NCBI GenBank assembly: GCA_029216955.1
Contig: JANAVB010015600.1
Coordinates: 27,836,352-27,900,351, forward strand
From: Iris pallida
Lineage: Eukaryota; Streptophyta; Magnoliopsida; Asparagales; Iridaceae
DNA: 64,000 nt
Reading direction: 5' to 3'
Shown here: positions 10,257 to 22,570 of the stretch, one piece after another
Position numbering within the stretch: position 1 is the stretch's first letter
Layout of the letters: each line of letters opens with the position of its first letter
Made by a program: the position numbers and the translations under genes
The notes under the pieces: generated by a model
Told to the model about the DNA's origin: nothing
Databases searched by the model: none
The model's input: the letters and a program-made list of their open reading frames with translations, nothing else

Positions 10257-11597
10257 TGTAGAAGCATAGAAAAGAATAAAGAAAGGTCCATGCGGCCAAG
10301 GATCCCCATGCGGCTCAGAGAGCCCATGCGGCTCAGGGATCCATGCGGCTCAAGAGTCTATGCGGCTCGAATAGTTCCATGCGGCTCAGAGAGGAGCTAC
10401 GTGGCCTACAAACAGCTCTTCTCTTTGTCCTTTACTGTATTAAATACCTTGACGGCTGACAGCTCGGATAAATGACAACTCTGACGCAAAGATACAATTA
10501 TGACTCCGTCATAATGGCAGACTCCTAGGGAAACGAAGAAAATATCTGACACAATCTTCCGAAATCCAGAAACCTTCATGCGGCCTTGATACGTGGACAG
10601 TCGCATGCGGCTCAAGTAGAGACCACCCCATGCGGCTCAGGCCAAAGCTGTCCCATGCGGCTCAGACCGAAGCTATCCCATACGGCTCAGACAGAGGCTA
10701 CCCCATGCGGCTCACTAGGACTATCTTCATGCGGCTCACTGAGAAGCCACCCATCATGCGGTCACCTATGCTCATGCGACTCAGATCATCACCATGTGGT
10801 TCAAACGTTCAGGGGCCACTCCCAAGCAGCCTTGACACGTGGCCAGCCTTATGCGGCTCAATGGAGAGCAATCCTCATGCGGCTCCGATTTCCTCAGTGG
10901 CTCGTGGTTAAGACACGTGGCATGATAGTGGGACACGTGGCATCAAATCGATCGAAATCCATCAACAAATCCTAATAAAATATTAGGATCAAATCAGATC
11001 ATTTGCAATCAAGCAAATCAATGACATGTGGCAGAAAATTCGAGATTGGCATGACAAATCATGAGGATTTATGTCAATCATCATTAATTACCCACAAAAG
11101 ATTTGATGCAATCACATTAATTGCTCAAATCTCTTATATTCAAGATGAACGGTCCAGATTCAGTGATCCTTAGCCGCCGACTTTTGAGAATAGGCAATCA
11201 TTGCAAACCCTAATGATGCCCTCCACTCTTATAAATAGCAAGGTGCCATTCTCTTGTGAAAGAGGAGAGTCTATTATTTTTAAAAAGAAGACACAGAGAT
11301 CCAGAAAGCCAGAGAGAGAATATACAGAGATCGAAAGGAGAGCATTCCTTCACCAATGCCAAGCAGTTCTTCTACAGAGCCAAGGCTGCACCCGATCGTC
11401 CAAGGAGTAAGGCAGAGCGGCCGTCGCTTTTCCGAGCCTCTATCGTCACCCCCAGAATCTAAAATAAATAATTGTCCTTAGATTGTTGTACCTAGGCTTT
11501 CATCTCTAGGCTTTCTTTGTACAAGCGAGTTTGTATTGTCAAGTAAAAGTCCAGTCCTTCGATAATTGATATGTTCTTTTATATTTTATGTCAAACA
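10257..11597 (+). repeat. D 3' LTR
   Basis: 1341 bp, tgtagaag to caaaca, closely matching 2345-3683. It has two catgcgg clusters (about 10286-10390 and 10576-10885), a TATA box at 11230-11238 and the cctaggctttc...cctaggctttc pair near the end. It is followed by the target duplication ctgtt (11598-11602). Confidence 0.9.
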
Positions 11598-13493
11598 CTG
11601 TTATAGTCCCCATTTGGGTACCAGTGACCTAAGTGCATGATGTTCAAAAATGACAGTGGCCAACCTGAGTGGATCATCTTACCCCAAGCGCATAACGTTC
11701 AAGAACGTCAGTGGCCAACATGAGGGGGGTAAGCATACCCGTATCTCCAACGGAGCTTCCGAGTTACAAGGGAATATGTAATAAAAGCCCATACGACAAG
11801 AAAATGTTCTCCCCTCCCTATGCACCTATCTAAGTCGCATTCGCAATCATGTACCTCTACTAACTGCTAAGTCTCCTAACATATGCCTCTATTAGCAGTT
11901 AGATCTAACGCATGTGCACGGATGATCAGCCAACACGCAAGGACATCTACATGCTACTCATCTCACACATACTCGTGGTACAACTGTGTCGAGGTATATA
12001 CAATACACTACAGATGGTAGTCCCTTAACTCTAAGACCATATGCAATCAAAGGATAATAATTAAAGTAAAGCTAATATCACTAAGCAGGCAGTAAATCAT
12101 GAACTGTAATAATGGTATAGCTAAAAGAACTAAAAATAAATGAACAATTATATACAATAAATAAAATATAGACTAATTACAAACAGTATAAATGGGAAGG
12201 TATCGTGCATGAGGTTGTGTGCAAAAGGGCAACGTCCAATAGCTCGAACCGTCAGAATAGTGTAGCGATGAAAGCCAAATCTCGCATACGTCCTCGAATG
12301 CTAAAATAAATACCACGAACGTATTTGGAATAAAAGATATGTCTAGGAAATGCATGTCCAAAAGTCCAATTCTGGAACAGGGCAAAATTGTAATTTCGAG
12401 TCAAAACGATGTCCGCCGTACTCCGTTTTGTACCGAAAAGCATGCCAGTATCTACGGTCTCTAAAGTCGACAAACTACATGTCTACGGGTCCGATTTGAG
12501 AAAATGAACACAATGGTATATCCAATTTTGGATTCTGGTGAGCCGTGCACAAATTTGTCCGTTGGAGCGGGTCGCGGGCCCACCAAATAGGTATTTCGAT
12601 CGACCTTCTCAGAATCGGACCAAAATTGGCATACAGGACCAGAAAAATAATACGGTCCTACTGGCACAAGTTTCGTCTCGATTTGACGAACGTGCACAAA
12701 GTAATTGAAAATTTTGCAAATAGGTCGATACGGTGAATTTCGACGGATACGCATCAAATTCGTCGCGCACACGCGACCAATTTGATTCCGTCAAAGCCCA
12801 CACATCTACGAAGTCGATACGCACCTTTTGTGCTTTCAGTTCGCGACCATGTCGTCTTGTTTGGCGGGACGCACGTCATATCGAGAAAGTTTTCTAAATT
12901 TTACAGTTTTTAAAAAAGTTTTTCTTGATTTTTTAACCGAGAATAACTTTCTGTGTAATGCTTGAAGAATAATTCTATAAAAAGGAATTTGATCTTGTAT
13001 AGGTTGTCTTCAACTATCTTTAAATAGATCTTGAAAACTGTTAGTAGTTTGACAATAATCGGTTTTCAAAATAGGGTTCTAGGGCTGTCTTACTGTCTAG
13101 TTTCGTACAGTTTTTCGATGACTTGGGCATCGATCTATCAGACAACGTAGTTCGTATAACTTAAAATGGATTGGAGGGAGTTGAAGAGGGTTAGGTTGTG
13201 GTCTAACCTGAGCAATCGGCTCGAGAAACGACTGAGTGGTGGCAGCAAAATTCCCACGCGAAGGTGGCTTCATAGAACTGCGCTGTTGCTGACGATGTCG
13301 CTGCGGACGCTCGTTTCGGCGACTCTTGGCCGCGCACGACGATGCCCTCGACGGTGGGTGGCCGCACAAGCTGCGACGGGGTCGGAGGTCGGGGGTCACG
13401 CGGTAAGAGATTAGGGTTAGGGTTTATGTGTTGCTGTTGTTGTTGGAGTTGTTGTTATATATCTGGGTCGGGAGGGGAGGGCTTGAGCGCTCG

Positions 13494-13535
13494 AGTGAAT
13501 AGTACCCCCCCCCCCCCCCGCGGGTACTGTTCACT
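13494..13535. repeat. C15 homopolymer inside an inverted repeat
   Basis: agtgaatagtaccc and gggtactgttcact flank a run of 15 C (13505-13519). Arms pair with one mismatch. It lies in the C LTR. Confidence 0.8.
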
Positions 13536-13992
13536 TGAGGGAATTCTTATTTTTTTAATACAAAATCTAAAATACTAAGAAACTCCTAATAATAATTTAA
13601 ATAAATTCTTAAAATGAAAAATATTTTCTATAATATTACATATATATTTTGCACATATATATTCTTTTACATTATAAATTTTTTTACTCTATATCCCAAA
13701 TATAACTAGAGTATTTTATATATTCAAATATATATTTTCTTAATATAATTAAAACTTTCAACATAGAAAAATATAAAGATAGCTTCTACACAAAATACAA
13801 TATTTCTGTATATTACATAAATAAAAATATTCAATACCTTATACGGAATATATTTATTTTCCTAAGAGAGAAAAAAAAAACCACCTCATAACAAGTCTTT
13901 TAATATAAGTAAAAATTATCTATAATTACCAAAAATCTAATTGATTAATAATTAACAGGAAATAAATATAATGAAACTTTAGGGGGTTTACA

Positions 13993-14319
13993 GTCTTCCA
14001 GCTTTCCGGCAGAGAACTCAACAGCAGTAGGGCCTGAAGCTCATTATCAACCACCACCTTCATCGCAGAGTAGATCCTCCATGGACACGTGGTGAAATAC
14101 CGAGTCGTCCAGCCATTGGCAGATGAATCTAACGACCTTTTGATCCAGTTGTTTCCAGTCTTCAGCAGCTTTGTCCGATGGCTTTGCGTTGTCGCCCTCC
14201 AAAAGGCCATGCAAGTCCTTGCACAAGAGTAGATCTTCCATCCTTGGATTCCAAATCGTCAAGTTTCTCCCTATGAGGGTGATCATACGAGTGTTCATTT
14301 GCACCGTAGACATAGTTGT
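13993..14319 (-). pseudogene. Copia-1 gag N-terminal fragment
   Basis: Read on the minus strand from about 14313, the frame opens with MSTVQMNTRM and includes NLTIWNPRMEDLL, typical of the N-terminal gag of Ty1/copia elements. A frameshift near 14050-14090 moves it to a second frame carrying LLLSSLPESWKTV. The frame then ends where the C LTR begins (13992), so the remainder of gag and pol is displaced left of the window. Not functional. Confidence 0.8.
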
Positions 14320-14339
14320 CAGAACCCTAAACCTAAAAA

Positions 14340-14368
14340 GCTCTGATACCAGACGTTGGTATCAGAGC
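14340..14368. repeat. Perfect 12-bp hairpin made of primer-binding-site copies
   Basis: gctctgatacca, a five-base loop gacgt, then tggtatcagagc. The arm tggtatcagagc is the standard plant LTR primer-binding sequence for initiator tRNA-Met. It sits 14 bases from the element's own adjacent site. Confidence 0.9.
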
Positions 14369-14382
14369 AGAATCCATCTAGA

Positions 14383-14394
14383 GCTGTGATACCA
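14383..14394 (-). other. Primer-binding site of Copia-1
   Basis: Reverse complement is tggtatcacagc, one base off the usual tggtatcagagc, two bases from the LTR end. Consistent with priming by initiator tRNA-Met. Confidence 0.75.
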
Positions 14395-14473
14395 AATGTT
14401 GGAAATTGGACACGCCCTCTTGCGCTCAGATACTGTGTTTAAAATATTGTCAGAGCGAAAACTTAGGCCAACC

Positions 14474-16801
14474 TGTCACTCATGTTTCCCGTTATACGTA
14501 TTTTTATTATACGTGTATGGATTTCTGACATTTGTCAGGTGGATTGTAGTTAGACTTGTCTTGCTTAGCCTAGTCTTGGTTTAATCATAACTTGGCTTGG
14601 CTTGGCTTGGTTTGGTTCATTTTGGTTTGAGATGAGATGGGTTGATATGTAAGTCAACTCTCCTCTCTCTCTCTTTATTACTTTTATTTATTTCTTTTTC
14701 TTCTTATTCTCCATTAGTCCTCTCCACTTACACCCAAGAACCCTAGACAAGTGCAACTTGCTTCATGATGGATCTCAAGTTTCTTTGTTTCATTCTCTTC
14801 CTTACATGATTCTAAGCCTCTTTAGAACGTAGCATTTTTGGTTTTGATAGATGGATTTTTGTAGATCTAAGTTTTAATCTTTTCTTTTTTTTGTTTTGAT
14901 CTATTAAAGCTTGGTATTTTTGAAAACCAGTTGCTTCACGTTGTAGGAAATCTCGTTCTACCTAATTTTGACCTTTGAAAAGTTAGATTCCGACTTGATT
15001 GGAAGGATTTATGCCATTTGGAGTTCATGGGTTCCCATGAACATTTAGAGGCTGGTTGGAGAAGAAGAGCAGTGCATGCTGGCGCTGGCGCATGCTGGCA
15101 CTGGCGAATGCTAGTGCTGGAGCATGCTGGCGCTGGCGCATGCTGTCTTCGGCGCCTTTTGGCCCAGGCGCATGCTGGCCCCGGCGCATGCTGTCCTCGG
15201 CCCATGCTGTCCCCGGCGCATGCTGTCCTCCATGCTGTCCCCGGGGCATGCTGTCTCCGGCGCATGCTGTCCCCGGCGCCCCTTTTGACCCTTGTGCCAT
15301 TTCCCGCCATGATAATTCTTGTTGCTTATATTCATGCTTGTTCTTATGGTTCTTAGTGTAATATTGTGATCCTGGCTTGTACCCTATACTTGACCTGCCT
15401 TGTGATGACCCGACTTAATAACTTATCGAGCATGATAGAGCTTGAGCTTGATAAGGTTTGAGTGGACTTGACTTGACATGAACTCGACATGATAATATGA
15501 GCTCGTCTTGATAATTCTTGATAGTGGCCTATCGAGGCGGACTCCAGACAAGTACTCTTGATATGACAAGTAAACCTAACATGACACGTATAATCTTGAT
15601 TGCTGTTACGACGACTATTCCTGTCTTGCTAGTGTAACTCCTGTCATGATCCCGTGGTTGATTGTGCCTGTACAAGCTACATGTCTTGTCTTGTATCATG
15701 TCTAAGACATGGATTCCTGGTTACCATGATCAGGGATTCATAATAAATCTAACTAGGTTAATGATTAGATTGATCAAGTAGTTCATATAAAGAGATTTCT
15801 CAGTTACAGGCGATCCCGTTATCCCAGCCACACCTGTGGACTTGTAGCCTGCCGACGCGTAGGGCACATTTCTAGCACACTGTCATGTGTTGCACTTCTT
15901 GAATCATAAGCACTAAAGTACACCAGTAATCTTGGATAGCCTAGATAGTCTGCAGGGCTTGTGACTGTGAAAACATCCCATTGCATCTTGTTAGTAACTA
16001 AGCTTATGATAACCCTAGTTAGCTAACAATAGCAAGTCGTAAGACTTGATTGGCCGTGCTTGAATGAATTATCTCATGATTAACATGGGAATTATATTCT
16101 ACCTCTTATTCCTCATACTGCAGGCTAATATTTTATGTTAACGCAGTCCCTCATGTTATTTAACTATGCTCTCTTATCAGTTCTTCTTTTATTATATGTT
16201 GGTTTTAGTTCCTAAGTAGAGCCTCCCTTGTGGCACTTGCTCTATCTGGTGTCTGACCCAGCTGGTTTTGTATGGCCAGATTTCGGAGTAGCACCCAAGG
16301 ATCTACCTGCCTTCCAGCTAGATGGTGAACACCAGGCGTAACTCTGGTAACGAGTGGATTTCTTATTTTGTTCTTCCACTTTATTGTAAATTATTCTTTT
16401 GAGGCGTTTAGCCACCGAGCAAGTGTTAGCTCATGTTAAAACTTAATTTTTGTTTACCTAAGGGCTGTAACATGATTGACAAATCCTAGGATTGATCATG
16501 TATGACTTAACTCTTGCTAGTCTTCATATTTTGTACGACTAGATTCATGATCATCTGAATATATAATGTTTGGGACGCCTTACTTTGTATGTCTGATCAT
16601 CTAACATCTTGTAACATTTACTTGCTTGCTTGAGATTGAAACACTAGGTTTGTTTTTGACCATAAGGGACTGATGGCTTGTAGATAAACCCTCATGCATC
16701 TAGACAACTGTGACCGTATTGCGAGGTGGGTTTTACTTCAATGTACGTAGCTAGCTGTGTCTGTCCCCCGTTCTCCAGTATTCTGGTTCTGGGGCGTGAC
16801 A
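14474..16801 (+). repeat. A1 5' LTR
   Basis: tgtcactc...ggggcgtgaca. Contains a short CT run, a minisatellite with core ggcgcatgctg(t/g)cc (about 15070-15285) and the shared family A 3' end. No gene is supported; the ORFs across the minisatellite are low-complexity artefacts. Confidence 0.9.
15070..15285 (+). repeat. GCGCATGCTG minisatellite in the A1 5' LTR
   Basis: About 13 copies of a 14-18-bp unit with core gcgcatgctg. Shorter in the 3' LTR (about 47480-47630). At the same LTR position, A2 and A3 carry a different array (atgcggct). Confidence 0.85.
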
Positions 16802-17114
16802 CGGTTTAAGTGGTGGCCGATACAGGTCTTGTAAATCAAGATGTGTAAAGGTTTGACTAAATAGATGTCTCAATCAGCATTCTTCTTTGATCTCTACTCG
16901 TGCCTTCTAATCTTCCTGAAATCTTGACCTAATAACATGCTTTATCATTGATCTATTTTGGTCCTTCCTTATTGTTCCTCATGTCATTTTCTTCAGTGTC
17001 ATTGTTCCTGATCCTACCGATCAGCCGGGTGGAGCACCTCCAGTGAACCATCAACAAGTGAACTAGCAGCAACCTGGGGACCAAATCCAGCACTCAGGGG
17101 CAGTATCCCAAGTC
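16802..17114 (+). other. A1 leader with degraded primer-binding site
   Basis: tggtggccgatacagg (16811-16826), nine bases after the LTR, differs at two bases from tggtggcccatgcagg found in B1, A3 and C. No other feature up to gag. Confidence 0.65.
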
Positions 17115-18215
17115 ACGCCTTCCGGGTATCCTGAGTCGCTAGTTCAGCCAGCTCAACCTACATAGCCTGACAATAGAACCCTGATGGGACTCATCCGGGA
17201 CTTGCAAGCATCACAAGATCGTCGGGGCGATGCCCTGCACCAGACAGTACAAGATGCTATGGACGGAGTTGGTTACCAAGGGAACATTGCAGCCAACATC
17301 TTCAAGCGCCTGAACCCTCCTTTCTTTGATGGCAGTGAAGATGCGATAGCTGTTGATGCTTGGCTTTAGGATATAGAAGTCATTCTGGAGGCAGCTAGGA
17401 CTCCAGAGGGAGAGAAGGTGGCCGTTGTGCACCTGCAAATTGTTGGACTTAGCCCACAGCTGGTGGGCGATGTAAGCAATTGGATTGGCGACACCTGTCT
17501 TGTGGACGGTATTCAGTAACAAGTTTCAAATGAAGTACTTTGATGCAGTAGCTCGGTATGATCTGCAGACAAGGTTCAGCAATCTCAAGCAGATGGGAAG
17601 GACGGTCGATGGATATGCCGTCGAGTTTTCTAGGCTTAGTCAGTTTGCTCCCACTTTGGTGGCGACTGAATTGGACCGAACGTAGCGATTCCAGCAAGGA
17701 CTCCACCTAGTGATCATTCTAGCAGTGGAGCAGTTTGAGCACCAGACCTTTGATGCTATTTTGAGAGCAGCTATGAGGCATGAATATACCTCACAGAGGA
17801 TAGTAGATCGAACTGGAGGACGGAAGAGGCCTCATGGACAGTTATCTCAGTCGTCAGCACCAGCCCCAGCAGCTAGGGCCTTGACTATTGGAGCTCCTAG
17901 GAGAGTGACCACAGTTTCGTCGGTTCAGCACTCGATACCGACGTATCCTCAGCAATAGAAACAGAAGCAATCTTCCGCAATGGGCTGCTCTCATTATGGG
18001 AAGCCTGAGCACGTGGTTTTGGAGTATCGCAGGGCACAGGGATTGTGCTTGGCTTGTGGGGCACCGGATCACAAAATTGGGTCATGTCCACATAGAGCCC
18101 GTTCATCTTCATCAGCACTAACCAATCTATCGGTTAGGGCACCAGCACCAGTGCAGCAGCAGCATCTGCAGTACCAGCCTCCAAGGTCATTACTTCCTCA
18201 GGCTCAATAATATGT
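17115..18215 (+). pseudogene. A1 gag
   Basis: Homologous to the longer-open gag of A3. The start codon equivalent is ACG (17115-17117) where A3 has ATG. Segments [15 protein letters not shown] (about 17305), [13 protein letters not shown] (17527) and the C-terminal CLACGAPDHKIGSC zinc knuckle (18051) are readable. TAG interrupts at 17367-17369, 17683-17685 and 17956-17958, and a frameshift lies near 17440. It would have formed the capsid; now dead. Confidence 0.85.
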
Positions 18216-20109
18216 TCAGGCCCCAGCTCAAGTTCAGAATAGGCAGAGAGGTCACCAGCAGAGGGGACCAGCACCAAGAGGACAGGGTCAAGCTATGGCT
18301 CTGACCGTGGCAGAAGAATTATCATCAGGTGAGGTGGTGGCAGGTACCATTCTCGTTAACATTTTTTCAGCATAAATATTATTTGATTCAGGTGCATCGC
18401 ATTCATTTATGACTGCACGATTCGTGACACGGATAGGACTAGAGACCGAGTTATTATCAGTAAGGCTTAATATACTTACTGGTAACGATCTTGTGGGGGT
18501 AGATAGAGTCTTTTTCTCGTGTCGAATCGTAGTTAGCGGTAGAGAGTTTCCTGCTAGATTGATAGAATTTTGATGGCCGACTATGATGTGGTCCTAGGAA
18601 TGGATTGGTTGAATGATCAATATGCAAGAATAGATTGCCATATTGGCAAGATTATTTTTGGTATTCCCGGCGAAGAAGAGTTTTCATTTCCAGAGGCGAA
18701 GTAGAACCTTCTCCACTAGTCTTATGGATGGAAGTAGCAGAAGTAGTTCAGTTTCCCAGAGTAGTAGAAGAATTTCCTGATATATTTCCCGAAGAGCTTC
18801 CAGGCATGCCGCTAGAGAGAGAGATAGAGTTCACGATTGATTTGATTCCAGGGACGACACCAGTATCAAAGAGAGTCAATAGAATGGCACCATCAGAATT
18901 GGATATCCTATATAAGATGATTGAAGAACTCAGAACCAAGAGATTCATTCGTACTAGCGGATCACCTTGGGGAGCCCTGATGCTTTTTGTAAAGAAGAAG
19001 GATGGTACGTCAAGATTATGTGTTGATTATCGTACCTTGAATTCTGTAACAATCAAGAACATATATCCTCTACCAAGGATAGATGACTTATTCGATCAAT
19101 TCAGTAGGACAACAGTATTCTCGAAGATTGATTTACGGTCGGAGTACTATAAGATCAGAGTGAGAGAGCAAGACATCCCAAAGACAGTATTCAGATCTAG
19201 ATATGGGCATTGGGAGTTTCTTGTTATGCCATTCGGGACGACCAATGTGCCAGCAGTATTCATGAATCTCATGAATCATATTTTTATGTATTTGGATCAG
19301 TTTGTGATAGTGTTCATAGACGATATCTTAGTCTATAGCAAGAGTGAAGCAGAGCATGAGAAACATCTCCGAGTAGTCCTTCAGATTCTCAAAGAGCACC
19401 AGTTGTACGCGAAGTTCAGTAAGTACGAATTTTGGCTTGATCGTATTTCGTACTTAGGTTACATCATCACCAGAGGTGGAGTAGAAGTGGACCCCAGAAG
19501 ATAGTGGCTATAGAGACATAGCCAGTACCCAGTACCGTCGCAGAAGTTTGCAGTTTCCTAGGATTGGTCGGCTATTACCGACGATTTGTATCAGATTTCG
19601 CTCAAATTTTAGCACCATTGACGCAGTTAACCCGTAAGGATGTGCAATTTGATTGGACGGCAGGGTATCAGAGTTCACTCGAGAAGTTGAAGCAAGGATT
19701 AATGACGACACCCATTCTCACTCTTCCGGATGGGACTGAAGGATTCTCAGTTTATTGTGACACTTCAGGCAGAGGATTGGAATACGTCTTGATGCAACAT
19801 GGCAAGGTAGTAGCTTATGCATCACATCAGCTTCGTGATCATGAGAGGAATTATCCAACCCATGACTTGGAGTTAGCAGCTGTGGTTTTTGTGCTTAAGC
19901 TTTGGAGGCAATACTTGTATAGAGATCGGGTAGAGATTTTTACCGACCACAAGAGTCTTAAGTATGTGTTTACCAAGAAGGATCTCAACATGCATCAGAG
20001 AAGATGGCTAGAGTTACTAGTAGATTATGACATCAACCTACAGTATCATCCTGGGAAGGCCAACATAGTTGCAGATGCGTTGAGTAGAAGAGCAAGAGCT
20101 TATTTTCTA
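18216..20109 (+). pseudogene. A1 protease-RT-RNase H
   Basis: Protease has FDSGASHSF at about 18380. RT (about 18790-19550) is open for 289 codons (18635-19504) and keeps [25 protein letters not shown] and the catalytic [11 protein letters not shown] frameshift near 19500 separates the thumb. RNase H (about 19735-20095) shows [31 protein letters not shown] and ends ADALSRR. The frame is cut at 20109 by A2 and resumes at 23238. Stops and frameshifts rule out function. Confidence 0.88.
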
Positions 20110-20818
20110 ACAGTTGTAACGCCCCAGAACCAGAATACTGGAGAGCGGGGGCATACATAGCCAGCTACGTATATTGAAGTGCAACCCACCTCGCTATACG
20201 GTCACGGCTGTCTAGATACATGAGGATTTGACTACAAGCCAACAGTCTCATATGGTCATGAACAAGCCTATTGTCTCAATCTCAAGCAAGCAATAATAGT
20301 TACAAGATGTTAGAGCACCAATATATAATAGCAAGGCGTCCCATACATTACATACTGGATGATCATGAAGCTAGTCGTACAAAATATCAGGACTAGCAAG
20401 AGTTTCAGTCATACATGATCAATCCTAGGATTTATCAATCATGTTATAGCCCGTAGGCAGACAGTAAATAAGGTGCAATACGAGCTAACACGTACTCGAC
20501 GGCTAAATGCCAACAAAAGAATAATTTTACAAATAAGTGGGAGGACAAAAGGAAATCCACTCGTTTCCAGGGTTACGCCTGGTGGTCACCATCTGGCTGG
20601 AAGACAGGTGGATCCTCTGGTGCTGCTCCGATATCTGGCCACACAAAACCAGCTGGGTCAGACCCCAGAAAGAGCAAGTGCCACAAGAGAGGCTTCACTT
20701 AGGAACTAAAACCAGCATATCACAATAGAATATTAAAGACAAATAATAAATATAGAACTGATAATAATAGAGATAACAACAGTAAACTGAGTACGAAGAA
20801 ACCATTCAAGTAGCCAGG

Positions 20819-21390
20819 TCACAACCCTTAAACCAAACAAGGACCGGGGTTGTAGCCCTTCACCTGAATAGAAATCCGTCTCAAATACTATTGGTATAGT
20901 GAAGACAATAAAACGAAGAGAGGGCGCAGAACTGCTCCCGGAGACATGTTACAACCCTTAAACCAAACAAGGACCAGGGTTGTAACCCTTCGCCTGAACA
21001 GAACTGGACCCCTGATCTTTATTGCTAAGGCCAATATAAATAATTATGGTATTAAGGTAAGGTAAAACATGACGAACATGACATGGGGTTGAAATAAGAC
21101 AATAACGAAGAAAGGACACAGAACTTCTCCGGGAGCCAGGTTATAACCCTTAAACCAAACAAGGACAGGGGTTGTAACCCTTCGCCTGAACAGAACTGGA
21201 CCCCTGATCTTTATTGCTAATGCCAGTATAAATAATCATGGTATTAAGGTAAGGTAAAATATGACGAACATGGCATGGGGTTGAAATAAGACAATAACGA
21301 AGAGAGGACACAGAACTGCTCTGGGAGCCAGGTTACAACCCTTAAACCAAACAAGGACCGGGGTTGTAACCCTTCGTCTGAACGGAACTA
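20819..21390. repeat. Four stem-loop repeats in the A2 LTR
   Basis: A block with acaacccttaaaccaaacaa followed by ggttgtaaccctt recurs at about 20819, 20948, 21140 and 21331; the later copies are spaced about 190 bp. The two halves pair (acaaccctt with gggttgt). Each A3 LTR has a single copy (about 33116 and 40816). Confidence 0.85.
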
Positions 21391-22136
21391 GACCCCCGAT
21401 CGTTATTGTTAAGGCAAGCATCAATAATCACGTCATGTCACAATCTTGCATATGATCAGGATAAGACTAAGCTGGAATAAACTCCATCCAATCAATCACG
21501 GCCAATCAAGAGTACGGCTTGATACTTTTAACTAACTAGGGTTATCACATACCTAGTTACTAGCAAGATGCAATGAGATTATTCCAACAGCCACAAGCCC
21601 TGCAGGCCATCCGGTTATCCAGGTCGAATGTCCGTTTATGAAGGATGCAACACGTGACAGTGTGATGAAAATGTGCCCTACTCGTCGGTAGGCTACAAGT
21701 CCACTTAGTGCGCCCAGATAATGGAATTGCCTGTAGCTAGGAAATCTCTTCATGACTACTTAATTATTCTAGTTTATTAGCCTTAGTCGATTACAGTGGG
21801 TATCCCTGACCGTGGTACTCTGGGATCTCCATCCTAGACATGATGCAAGACAGTTCCAGTTTATTTATACAAACACAATCGTCCACGATGTCCAGATCGT
21901 TCCAACATGTCGAGATATATCATGTCAGTTTACTTGTAAAGAGTGTGCCACAGCAGACCACTATCGTGTTCTATTATTATATTATCATGAATGATGAAAC
22001 TTGCATAAAATAACTAATAACATATTCTTGAAGCCAAGGAAAAGATCTACAACTTTTATGTTAGGAGTTGGGAGAAATTCTGGCCACAATTCAGCCAAAT
22101 AGGACTTAAAATAGCCAAAAACAGCCAAAATAGGCA

Positions 22137-22570
22137 CTATGCGGCACTATTTAGCACTATGCGGCACTCCCTTATGCGGCTGGACACCATGCGGCACTAT
22201 GCAGCACCCTTATATGGCTGGACACTATGCGGTACTATGCAGCACCCTTATGCGGCTGGACACTATGCGGTACTATGCAGCACCCTTATGCGGCTGGGCA
22301 CTATGCGGCACCCTTATGCGGCTGGACACTATGCGGCACTATACAGCACCCTTATGCGGCTGGGCACTATACGGCACTATGCAGCACCCTTATACGGTTG
22401 GACACTATACGGCACTATGCAGCACCCTTATGCGGCTAGGCACTATGCGGCACTATACAGCACCCTTATGCGGCTGGACACTATGCGGCACTATGCAGCA
22501 CCCTTATATGGTTGGGCACTATACGGCACTATGCAGCACCCTTATGCGGCTGGGCACTATGCGGCACTAT
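22137..22570. repeat. ATGCGGC array in the A2 LTR
   Basis: About eleven units near 38 bp long alternate tatgcggctggacac with tatgcggcac and tatgcagcaccc. Overlapping ORFs across the array in several frames are artefacts of the repeat. Confidence 0.9.

Larger units (their letters stand above)
1294..11597 (+). mobile_element. Element D: Tat-like gypsy retrotransposon with gag-protease only
   Basis: A complete element bounded by related LTRs and a perfect 5-bp duplication, ctgtt, at 1289-1293 and 11598-11602. Order: 5' LTR, primer-binding site, N-terminal ORF, gag with zinc knuckle, aspartic protease, two minisatellites, a small antisense ORF, a cluster of catgcgg motifs, a polypurine tract and the 3' LTR. 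No reverse transcriptase, RNase H or integrase is present, so it would need enzymes from a helper element. The gag zinc knuckle and the internal antisense ORF recall the Tat (Ogre/Retand/Grande) branch; that placement is inference. Confidence 0.9.
600..13992 (-). mobile_element. Family C LTR (5' LTR, minus strand), split by element D
   Basis: The LTR is 600-1293 plus 11603-13992, about 3.08 kb once D and one target duplication are removed. It starts tgtaacgtcc and ends ggtttaca on the plus strand. Its minus-strand start (tgtaaaccccctaaag) resembles the start of the family B LTR (tgtgaacccctgaat), and its length matches other Tekay-like LTRs here. Position 13992 coincides with the point where the Copia-1 gag frame breaks, so C inserted in that gag; the expected target duplication is gtctt (13993-13997), with the other copy outside the window. 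Interior: a tract resembling the accaaac/gggttgt stem of family A LTRs (near 1110-1150), an AT-rich stretch (about 13540-13970) and a C15 run inside an inverted repeat. No gene is seen. Confidence 0.8.

Noticed and set aside
15018..15361. ORFs encoding Gly/Ala/His/Cys repeats in the A1 LTR
   Set aside because: Products of the gcgcatgctg minisatellite; not shared in frame with the other LTR.
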